Source: Streptomyces sp. NBC_01304
GTDB taxonomy: Bacteria > Actinomycetota > Actinomycetes > Streptomycetales > Streptomycetaceae
DNA: 64,000 nt
Assembly (NCBI RefSeq): GCF_035975855.1
Contig: NZ_CP109055.1
Span: forward strand, 1,612,001-1,676,000
Reading direction: 5' to 3'
Below the pieces are notes generated by a model. The model did no database searches. It was not told the DNA's origin and saw nothing but the letters and a program-made list of their open reading frames with translations. Below, one piece after another: positions 9,042 to 15,461 of this stretch; within the stretch, counting starts at the first letter, position 1, and every line of letters begins with the position of its first letter. A program made the translations under genes and the position numbers.

Positions 9042-9378
9042 TGTCGGTGCGCGTCAGGTCGTAGCAGCGCAGGGCCCGGGTCACCGGGATCCCCAACTCG
9101 GCGGCGTACGAGAGGCGTTCACGGACCTCCCGTGGGGTGCGCGGGCGGTAGCCGGGGCCGCCGCAGCAGCTCTGACGGAAGCGGATCCCCGCGTTCAACA
9201 CCGCGGTCAGGGCCCGCCAGCCGGCGATGTCGCGGTGCTTGGGCACGGCAAGTCCGGTGCCCGCGTCGATCAGTTCGCCACCGCACCGCGGGCAGACGTG
9301 CCCGCGTACGCGCAGGTGGTCGCGGGATTTCTTGTACCCGGCACGGCACGGGAGGCAGACGAAGCGGGAGTTGGCCAT
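8965..9378 (-). CDS. Zinc-ribbon small protein (often mislabelled deoxyxylulose-5-phosphate synthase)
   Basis: This 137-residue protein has two CxxC pairs, 'CLPCRAGYK' and 'CPRCGGEL', which probably bind one zinc ion, and a further 'QSCCGGPGYRPRT' region. Similar Streptomyces proteins are widely named deoxyxylulose-5-phosphate synthase in databases, but this sequence has no thiamine-diphosphate domain and is far too short. The ATG at 9378 gives the conserved 'MANSRFVCLPC' opening. Its C-terminal 25 residues are encoded antisense to the preceding gene and look unconserved. Function unknown. Confidence 0.75.
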   Translation of the reverse strand: MANSRFVCLPCRAGYKKSRDHLRVRGHVCPRCGGELIDAGTGLAVPKHRDIAGWRALTAVLNAGIRFRQSCCGGPGYRPRTPREVRERLSYAAELGIPVTRALRCYDLTRTDIRRQAGRGEFGRRSAATRRARGRGL

Positions 9379-9503
9379 GCCGGGCAGCGTAGGTCCGCGG
9401 CAGCGCTGCGGACGAGGGATTATTTCCCGGCCAAGAGGCCTCGACGGCCGGGTTACCCACTGGTTAAGGTGCGCCGACGGACGTGACGATCGGGAGGGGT
9501 GCC

Positions 9504-10598
9504 ATGGCCGGGACGGACGAGGCTGTCGCCGCTGACGAGGCACTGTATGTGCTGACCGCGGTGCTTTTGACGCCTGCGCAGTTCCCGAGCGTGCTCGGTG
9601 ACGACTACCCGGAGGCCTGCGCGGCCCTGGATCTCGTGCCGCTCGCCGACGGGTACGGCCTGGTGCTCGGCCAGGACGGGCAGGGCGCGCGGTGGACGGT
9701 GGTCGTCGACGACGTGTCCTTGGTGGCCGTCGCCATCGCCTCCTGGGACTGCGGCATGGAGTACGACCTGTCCCCCGACGACCGCACCGTGGTCGCCGCG
9801 CTGCCCGGCTGGCCGCTCGCCCTGTCGGTCGCCGCGCCCGGCGTCCCGGCGCCGCACGACCCCGAGCCCGATCCGCAAGACGGCCGCCCGGCACTCGCAC
9901 CGCCCGACACCAGCGTCTGGGGGCCTGCCCAACGGCGGCTCGGCGCGGACGAGATCGCGCTGCGGTGGGCCGCTTGGCGCGAGCAGATCGATGACGCGGA
10001 TTTCACGGACTCGGGCGCCGAGGCGGAGACTGCCGCCGAGCCGGAGGACGGCGCCGGTGCCCCCGGAACCGGATCCGGCTCGGACGCGGGAGCGGATGCC
10101 ACCGCGAACTCCGAGCCTCAGAGCGGCGATTCGGCCGACGACGGCGCGACGGACACGTCGGACTCGAAGGACACGACGGACGCGACGGACGCGACGGACG
10201 CGACGGGTGCGCAGGACACCGCGACCCCGGAGGGACCGGCCGGCCCCGAGGGACCGGAGAACCGGCAGAGCGCGGACGCCACCGAGAGCCCGGAGCCGGC
10301 CGAGGGCTCCGCGCAGCCCGAGCCAGAAGCCCCCAGCAGCGTGCGGCGCGTCCTCGAAGAAGCACGGGCCTACCTCGACACACCGCCGCCGCTCGGCCGC
10401 ATACGCTCCGCCTTCGCCACCGAGAGCGCCCGCATCCTGCGTGCCGACGGCCCCGGCTGGTCCATGGTCGCGCGGACCGACGACATCGCCTTCCTCCTGC
10501 TCGACGAGGAGCCGGGCGAGGTCGTGCCGGTGGGGCGCGGGCCCGAGCTGCCCGGCCTGCTCGAGGCGCTGGAGAAGCTGGCCGTACGGCCTTCCTGA
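9504..10598 (+). CDS. Hypothetical protein with acidic repeat linker
   Basis: This 364-residue protein has three parts. An N-terminal globular domain (about 1-120) is rich in 'VVVDDVSLVAVAIAS'-type strands. A long acidic Ala/Thr/Asp-rich linker (about 165-275) includes a near-perfect nine-base repeat coding for T-D-A units near 10175-10205. A C-terminal domain follows (about 285-364, 'VRRVLEEARAYLDTPPPLGRIRSAF'). ATG 9504 follows GGGAGGGG by four bases, better than the GTG at 9483. No transmembrane segment is present. I recognise the architecture as Streptomyces-specific but know no function. Confidence 0.65.
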   Translation: MAGTDEAVAADEALYVLTAVLLTPAQFPSVLGDDYPEACAALDLVPLADGYGLVLGQDGQGARWTVVVDDVSLVAVAIASWDCGMEYDLSPDDRTVVAALPGWPLALSVAAPGVPAPHDPEPDPQDGRPALAPPDTSVWGPAQRRLGADEIALRWAAWREQIDDADFTDSGAEAETAAEPEDGAGAPGTGSGSDAGADATANSEPQSGDSADDGATDTSDSKDTTDATDATDATGAQDTATPEGPAGPEGPENRQSADATESPEPAEGSAQPEPEAPSSVRRVLEEARAYLDTPPPLGRIRSAFATESARILRADGPGWSMVARTDDIAFLLLDEEPGEVVPVGRGPELPGLLEALEKLAVRPS

Positions 10599-10610
10599 CC
10601 GGGCCCGGCT

Positions 10611-10922
10611 TCAGCGGGTCGGCGCGCTCGCTGCGAGCACCGCCTCCAGCAGTCCCGGAAACCGGGTTTCGAGGTCGTCACGCCGCAGCGTGACGGCCTT
10701 GGAACGGCCCACCTTGTGCTCCCGCGTGATGCCCGATTCCCGTAGCACCCGCCAGTGATGGGTCGCCGTGGCCTTGGTGACTTCGAGCGGCAGGCTGCCG
10801 CACGTGCGCTCCTCGTCGGACGACGCGAGCTCGCGCACGATGCCCAGGCGCACCGGGTTGCCCAGCGCGGTGAGGACGTCCTCGATGAGCAGCTGGTCGC
10901 GATCGGGGTGGTACGTAGCCAT
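10611..10922 (-). CDS. ArsR-family winged-helix repressor
   Basis: This 103-residue ArsR-type regulator has the typical 'VLTALGNPVRLGIVRELA' first helices, then recognition helix sequence 'EVTKATATHHWRVLRESG' and a C-terminal 'DDLETRFPGLLEAVL'. There are no paired cysteines that would suggest metal sensing, so the inducer is probably organic. It is divergent from the SDR gene with 105 bp between starts. Repeated TCGTAC elements in that gap are likely its operator. Inferred job: repress itself and the SDR. Confidence 0.9.
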   Translation of the reverse strand: MATYHPDRDQLLIEDVLTALGNPVRLGIVRELASSDEERTCGSLPLEVTKATATHHWRVLRESGITREHKVGRSKAVTLRRDDLETRFPGLLEAVLAASAPTR

Positions 10923-10931
10923 GGAAACGAT

Positions 10932-11010
10932 GGTACGACGCTTCTCGTACGATGCCCGATTTGCCCCTTCCTTGGTTCGACAGTACGGTTTCCTTCGTAC
11001 CGTCGTACCG
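10932..11010. promoter_or_regulatory. Candidate ArsR operator cluster between arsR-like gene and SDR
   Basis: The divergent gap holds a 9-base inverted pair GGTACGACG (10932-10940) / CGTCGTACC (11001-11009). It also has a perfect palindrome TCGTACGA (10945-10952) and two abutting copies of TCGTACCG (10995-11002 and 11003-11010). Clustered copies of one core within a divergent promoter are what an autoregulating ArsR dimer would use. This is seen in sequence; binding is inferred. Confidence 0.6.
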
Positions 11011-11027
11011 AATCGCAAGGAACCCCC

Positions 11028-11735
11028 ATGAGCACCCCCACTCCCGTCACGATCGTCACCGCCGCCGGATCCGGCATAGGCCGGGGCATCGCCTCCCAGC
11101 TGGCCGCGGCCGGGCACACGCTGTCCCTGTTCGACATCGATGAGGCGGTACACGACCTGGCCCGCGAGCTCGGCGGCACGGCCACCCTCGGGTCGCTCAC
11201 CAACCCCGCCGATCTCGCGCGGCTCGTCGACGGCACCCTGGAACGGCACGGCCGGATCGACTCGGTGATCAACGGCGCGGGCCACGCCAAGAACGATGAG
11301 CTCCTGAAGGTGACCGACCAGGACTGGCACGACGGGCTCGACATGCTGCTGCTCAGCGTCGTCCGCATGGCCCGGCTGACGACGCCGCACATGGAGCGCG
11401 CGGGCAAGGGCGCCTTCGTCAACCTCTCCTCGTACACCGCCTTCGAGCCCATGGGCCTGATCCCCGTCAACTCCAGCCTGCGCGCGGCCCTGACCAGCTT
11501 CACCAAGCTGTACGCCGACCAGCACGCGGCCAAGAACATCCGCATGAACAGCCTGATGCCGGGCTTCGTCAACAGCTGGCCCGAGGATCCGGAGTTCCTC
11601 GCAAAGATTCCCGCGGGCCGGTACGCGACCGTCGAGGAGATCGGAAAGCTCGCGGCCTTCCTCGTCTCGGACGACGCCGCCTACATCAACGGCGAGAGCA
11701 TCCGCATCGACGGCGGCGCGGCCCGCTCCTTGTGA
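11028..11735 (+). CDS. SDR-family oxidoreductase lacking the canonical Tyr-Lys pair
   Basis: This 235-residue short-chain dehydrogenase has a Rossmann glycine motif 'TAAGSGIGRG' (11-20), 'VINGAGH' and the C-terminal 'YINGESIRIDGG'. Where classical enzymes have YxxxK this protein reads N148-S-S-L-R152, so both catalytic Tyr and Lys are absent, while 'VNLSSY' (131-136) keeps the serine region. A subfamily with this change exists, so it need not be a dead gene, but the chemistry may differ. It is divergent from and probably controlled by the ArsR regulator; the substrate is unknown. Confidence 0.88.
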   Translation: MSTPTPVTIVTAAGSGIGRGIASQLAAAGHTLSLFDIDEAVHDLARELGGTATLGSLTNPADLARLVDGTLERHGRIDSVINGAGHAKNDELLKVTDQDWHDGLDMLLLSVVRMARLTTPHMERAGKGAFVNLSSYTAFEPMGLIPVNSSLRAALTSFTKLYADQHAAKNIRMNSLMPGFVNSWPEDPEFLAKIPAGRYATVEEIGKLAAFLVSDDAAYINGESIRIDGGAARSL

Positions 11736-11739
11736 AGGA

Positions 11740-11770
11740 CCCGCACGCCCCCGGAGCCGGGGCGTGCGGG
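11740..11770. terminator. Bidirectional hairpin terminator
   Basis: A perfect 12 bp stem, CCCGCACGCCCC (11740-11751) with GGGGCGTGCGGG (11759-11770), closes a 7-base loop. It sits in the 43 bp between the ends of the convergent SDR and small membrane protein genes. There is no U tract, as is usual in Streptomyces. Confidence 0.8.
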
Positions 11771-11778
11771 CGGCCGGA

Positions 11779-11961
11779 TCAGCGGCCGAGCTCCTTGCGC
11801 GTGACGCGCCGCAGCCTGCGCCGCTGCGCAGGGTCGAGCGTCAGATAGGCCGCTGCCGGCACACCGACCACGATCAGCAGGGCGATCCACCAGGGCAGCC
11901 AGATCAGCAGGATCAGGCCGACTGCCACACCTCCTGCGGCGATCTTCGCGTTCCGTGACAT
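11779..11961 (-). CDS. Small integral membrane protein, 60 aa
   Basis: Sixty residues: a short basic start, a long hydrophobic stretch from about 8 to 42 ('VGLILLIWLPWWIALLIVV', one or two helices) and a basic cytoplasmic tail 'RRRLRRVTRKELGR'. ATG 11961 is preceded by GGAGG eight bases upstream, which supports real translation. Such tiny proteins are common in Streptomyces genomes; I cannot assign a function. Confidence 0.7.
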   Translation of the reverse strand: MSRNAKIAAGGVAVGLILLIWLPWWIALLIVVGVPAAAYLTLDPAQRRRLRRVTRKELGR

Positions 11962-12186
11962 GTACGTCGCCTCCTCAGCGGCTGCGGCGGTCGCCGCCCT
12001 CTGTCCATGAGAACGGGTGCGCGAGCCCCCGTGGTTCCAGTGTGAACCCTGACCGGACCCTGATGTCCTGCCCTGCGGACCCTGATGCGCCCCTGAGACC
12101 GTCATCGACGCCTGCCCGACGCCGGAGACCGGAGAGACGGGCGGGCACGGGGGGTCCATCCGGCCGACGTTGGCCGGTCGACGCTT

Positions 12187-12753
12187 TCACGCGGCCCCGT
12201 ACACCGTCTCCAGGAGGCCGTTGACGAACCCTGCGATGTCGTCGAGTCCGGCCGCGGCCTGGGTGAGGGGGCCCTCAGCCACCAGGTGCGGGAGTGCGGC
12301 GTGCAGGGCCAGCGTGACGGTGGCGGCGCGCTGCGGGGTCACGGGCAGGCCCGCGCTGCGCTGGGCGTGCTCGAAGAAGGCGAAGTCGGCAGCCGCGAAG
12401 GCGTCGAGGGGCGCCCCCAGCCACGGAGTCCGGCTCGCTTCGCGCTGTAGCTCCAGGAGGGCGAGCACCCGCACGCGGCCGGGCCCCACGACGTGCTCCA
12501 GGAGCGTGCGCAGCAGGGCGGCCAGGCCCGCCCGGTCGACGGGTGCGGGTCTGGGGATCGCCGCGTGCAGCTCGATGATGCGCTCCATGCTCGCCCGCAA
12601 CAGCGCGTCCCTGGTGGGGAAGTAGTTCTTGGTGGTGCCCTGCGGCACCTCCGCTGCGGCGTCGACGGCCCGGTGCGTCAGGCCCCGGCTGCCCGATTCC
12701 GCCAGTACGTCGATGGCCGCATCACCGAGGCGAGCCCTTCTTTCTTGATTCAC
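12187..12753 (-). CDS. TetR-family repressor
   Basis: The predicted protein has 188 residues. The N-terminal HTH (about 5-50: 'AAIDVLAESGSRGLTHRAVDAAAEVPQGTTKNYFPTR', cited as a region) is typical of TetR regulators. The rest is the all-helical ligand domain, with 'EHVVGPGRVRVLALLELQREA'. The start codon is GTG at 12753. It is divergent from the hydrolase, with a 30-base palindrome in the 68 bp gap, so it probably represses both genes and responds to a hydrolase-related ligand. Confidence 0.9.
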   Translation of the reverse strand: MNQERRARLGDAAIDVLAESGSRGLTHRAVDAAAEVPQGTTKNYFPTRDALLRASMERIIELHAAIPRPAPVDRAGLAALLRTLLEHVVGPGRVRVLALLELQREASRTPWLGAPLDAFAAADFAFFEHAQRSAGLPVTPQRAATVTLALHAALPHLVAEGPLTQAAAGLDDIAGFVNGLLETVYGAA

Positions 12754-12764
12754 GTTCCCAAAAC

Positions 12765-12794
12765 TACCTCATCCGTGGTACCACAGGTGAGGTA
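12765..12794. promoter_or_regulatory. Probable TetR operator
   Basis: A 30-base palindrome runs from TACCTCA (12765-12771) to TGAGGTA (12788-12794), centred on GGTACC (12777-12782); 26 of 30 positions are symmetric. It lies between the divergent TetR gene and the hydrolase, where an autoregulatory operator is expected. Confidence 0.75.
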
Positions 12795-12821
12795 CTTTCC
12801 GGAGGACGTCATCGAACGGGG

Positions 12822-13964
12822 TTGGTTCCAGTGGCTGTTGGCTATGTCGTGACCGCAGTTTTGGCCGCACTCATCACGGTGTTCTGCCTGGTGCGCATCC
12901 GAGGGCCGCAGCCGCTTTTCTACTTCAGTTACCGGCTCGGCCTGGTCTTCAACGAGATACCGCACGTCGCCCTCTACGGGCTTGCGGCATCGACGACGCT
13001 GGCGTTCGTGGAGGGCGACATCGCCACGGCCGCCGACTGGGCGGCCGTCGCTCTGGCAGCTGTTTCGGCCGCCGGTCTCGTGGTGGTGGCCCGCCGCGGG
13101 ATACGGACGGCGCCGCTGGTCCGGCGCGCCCTGGACGAAGCACTCGGCGAGGGTTCGAGTACCCGTCGCCGGCCGCCGCTTGCGCGCATTCTGCTCAGGC
13201 CCTTCTTCCGTCGCCGCGGTGACGTCAAGCGGGTACGCAACCTCAGTTACGGGGACGCGGGCCGGCGCAACCTCCTCGACGTCTACCATCACCGCTCGCG
13301 CCCCGAGGGCGGCCCCGTCCTGATCCACTTCCATGGCGGCCACTTCGACCAAGGCCGGAAGGACACCCAATCGCTGCCCATGCTCTACCGGTTCGCAAGC
13401 AAGGGGTGGGTGTGCATCAGCGCCAACTACCGTCTGCAGCCCGCCTTTTCGTACCCCGACCACCTCATCGACGCGAAGAAGGTCATCGCCTGGGCACGGG
13501 AACACGCCAAGACGTACGGCGCGGATCCCGAGGCGGGTGTGTTCATCACGGGTAGTTCCGCAGGCGGGCACATGGCGTCGCTGGCCGCCCTCACCCCCAA
13601 CGACCCCGCCTATCAGCCCGGGTTCGAGGAGGTGGACACCTCGGTGACCGCCGCCATCGCGCTCAACGGCTATCTCGGGGTGTACTTCGACGGCGATCCG
13701 ACGACCGACCCGACGAAGCTCGCCCGGCCGGACGCACCACCGTTCCTCATCGCGCACGGCGACCTGGACGAGCTGGTGCCCATCGAGAATCCCAAGGCCC
13801 TGGTCACGGCCCTGCGCTCCGTCTCCACCTCGCCGGTCGTGTACGTCGAACTCCCGGGCGGCCACCATGCCTTCGACCTCTTCCACTCCTTCCGCTTCGA
13901 GGCGCTGATCGACGGAATCGAGGACTTCACCGCATGGGTGAGGGAGCGGAACCGGACAACCTGA
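12822..13964 (+). CDS. Membrane-anchored alpha/beta hydrolase (lipase/esterase type)
   Basis: About 380 residues. Hydrophobic N-terminal segments (about 1-100, up to three helices) precede an alpha/beta-hydrolase fold. The fold shows the oxyanion-hole 'HFHGGHF' (about 167), nucleophile elbow 'GSSAGG' (about 243), acid 'HGDLDELVP' (about 312) and catalytic His in 'GGHHAF' (about 346). This matches the hormone-sensitive-lipase/carboxylesterase group. The start is uncertain: TTG 12822 or GTG 12831; a GGAGG at 12801-12805 is rather far away. Probably repressed by the adjacent TetR protein. Substrate unknown, likely a short ester. Confidence 0.85.
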   Translation: MVPVAVGYVVTAVLAALITVFCLVRIRGPQPLFYFSYRLGLVFNEIPHVALYGLAASTTLAFVEGDIATAADWAAVALAAVSAAGLVVVARRGIRTAPLVRRALDEALGEGSSTRRRPPLARILLRPFFRRRGDVKRVRNLSYGDAGRRNLLDVYHHRSRPEGGPVLIHFHGGHFDQGRKDTQSLPMLYRFASKGWVCISANYRLQPAFSYPDHLIDAKKVIAWAREHAKTYGADPEAGVFITGSSAGGHMASLAALTPNDPAYQPGFEEVDTSVTAAIALNGYLGVYFDGDPTTDPTKLARPDAPPFLIAHGDLDELVPIENPKALVTALRSVSTSPVVYVELPGGHHAFDLFHSFRFEALIDGIEDFTAWVRERNRTT

Positions 13965-14010
13965 CGTCTGCTGCGGCCCGACAGCCAGACGATGCGCCGA
14001 GACAGGCCTA

Positions 14011-14100
14011 GGGCCTGTCCGGCGGATCTTCGCGGGCCCACTACGCCTGGCACGCGCCAGACGCCGCGGGCTCTTCCGCGAAGATCCGCCGGACACGCCC
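14011..14100. terminator. Large inverted repeat, bidirectional terminator overlapping a stop codon
   Basis: Two 25-base arms (14011-14035 and 14076-14100) match in 24 positions, around the core GTCCGGCGGATCTTCGCGG. The 40-base spacer contains its own small stem. The right arm abuts the stop codon of the convergent desaturase (14100-14102). Repeats with this GTCCGGCGGATC core recur in Streptomyces intergenic regions, mostly between convergent genes. Confidence 0.75.
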
Positions 14101-15179
14101 TAGTCGAACTCGACCCGCAGCGGCTCGCCCACCTCACGCAGGTGGCGCAGGGCCTGGCGGTAGGAGTCCACCACGCCTGTCTCGGCGTAGGAGATGCCCA
14201 GCTCCCGGCAGTGCGCGCGGACCAGCGGCTGGGCCAGGCGCAGGTGGGGGCGGGGCATGCTCGGGAAGAGATGGTGCTCGATCTGGTAGTTGAGGCCGCC
14301 GAGGAACCAGTCGGTGAGGGCCGAGCCCCGGATGTTGCGCGAGGTGAGGACCTGGCGGCGCAGATGCCCCCAGCGCTCGCTCCCGGTGTCGTGGGAGTCC
14401 GGCATCTCCATGCCCTTGTGGTTGGGCGCGAAGGCGAGGCCCAGGTGCAGCCCGAACAGGCCCTGGTGGATGAGGGCGAAGAGGAGGGCCTGGCCGACGG
14501 TCAGGGTGGTGAGGAGCAGCGTGACGTACGCGGCCAGGTGCAGCAGGAGCGTGATCCCCTCGACGGCGCGTTCGCGCGGGGCCTGCCGGCGCAGGTCCTT
14601 GAAGCCGTTCACCTTGAGGTTGAGGCCTTCGAGCAGGCACAGCGGGAAGAACAGCCAGGCCTGATGGCGGGTGAGCCAGGCCTTGAACCCGGTGCGCCCC
14701 ACGGCGTGTTCGTCGGCGAAGACCAGCACGTCGGGGGCGACGTCCGGGTCCTTCTCCAGGTGGTTGGGGTTGGCGTGGTGGCGGTTGTGCTTGTCGGTCC
14801 ACCAGGCCGCGCTCATCCCCAGGAGCAGATTGGCGTGGACGACGCCGATCACCCGGTTCACCCGGCGGCTGCCGGATATCTGGGAGTGGCAGGCGTCGTG
14901 GCCGATGAAGGCCGTACGCGCCGAGAAGACGCCGAGCGGGACGGCGAGGAGCAGCGCCCACCAGGAGCTGCCGATCAGCACCATCGCGGTGATGATCGCG
15001 GCGAGGGCGAGCGCGTTCACGGCGATCCCGAGCGCGTACCGGCCGGTGCGTTTCTCAAGGAGCCCCTGGCCCTTCACGGTGCGCAGGAGCGGCGCGAACT
15101 CGCTGCCGCGGGAGCCCGTACCGGCGGCCTTGGCGGGTGGGGCGGCGGGGCGGGGCTCCGCCAGTGCGGCCTGAGACAT
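14100..15179 (-). CDS. Membrane acyl-CoA/fatty-acid desaturase
   Basis: This 359-residue integral membrane di-iron desaturase has all three histidine boxes: HDACH (94-98), HNRHH (131-135) and QIEHH (299-303). There are four or more membrane helices. The QxxHH third box is typical of front-end/linoleoyl-CoA-type and mycobacterial DesA3-like enzymes, which introduce a double bond into acyl-CoA using O2 and an electron carrier. ATG 15179 has GGGAG seven bases upstream. No reductase partner is adjacent. A likely role is membrane lipid unsaturation; positional specificity cannot be read from sequence. Confidence 0.92.
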   Translation of the reverse strand: MSQAALAEPRPAAPPAKAAGTGSRGSEFAPLLRTVKGQGLLEKRTGRYALGIAVNALALAAIITAMVLIGSSWWALLLAVPLGVFSARTAFIGHDACHSQISGSRRVNRVIGVVHANLLLGMSAAWWTDKHNRHHANPNHLEKDPDVAPDVLVFADEHAVGRTGFKAWLTRHQAWLFFPLCLLEGLNLKVNGFKDLRRQAPRERAVEGITLLLHLAAYVTLLLTTLTVGQALLFALIHQGLFGLHLGLAFAPNHKGMEMPDSHDTGSERWGHLRRQVLTSRNIRGSALTDWFLGGLNYQIEHHLFPSMPRPHLRLAQPLVRAHCRELGISYAETGVVDSYRQALRHLREVGEPLRVEFD

Positions 15180-15222
15180 GGGGCAACTCCCGGTCCGTGT
15201 TCTCGACTTGATCGCGTATTGC

Positions 15223-15234
15223 TTGACCTGTCAA
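15223..15234 (-). promoter_or_regulatory. Possible desaturase -35/operator element
   Basis: TTGAC-CT-GTCAA is a 5+5 inverted repeat 44-55 bp upstream of the desaturase start. Read on the minus strand it offers TTGACA as a perfect -35 hexamer; the matching -10 is weak. It could serve as a promoter or as a site for a lipid-responsive repressor. Low confidence. Confidence 0.35.
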
Positions 15235-15461
15235 AACGTACGGATCCATGACCTTCCGCAACCATGGCGCCACCACCCGTATCCGCAGGGGGGTGCCACC
15301 CTGTGCAGGGTGGTGCTGGGTACACCCCTCGCACCCGACGTCGCACCCGCACGCAGAGGGGTGACACACATCACGGGCGATTCGCTCCCACGGAGGCCCT
15401 GCGCCGAGGTACCCTCGGCCGCTCCGGTCCAGTAGTCAAGTTTGAGGAATCTGCCATTCCT

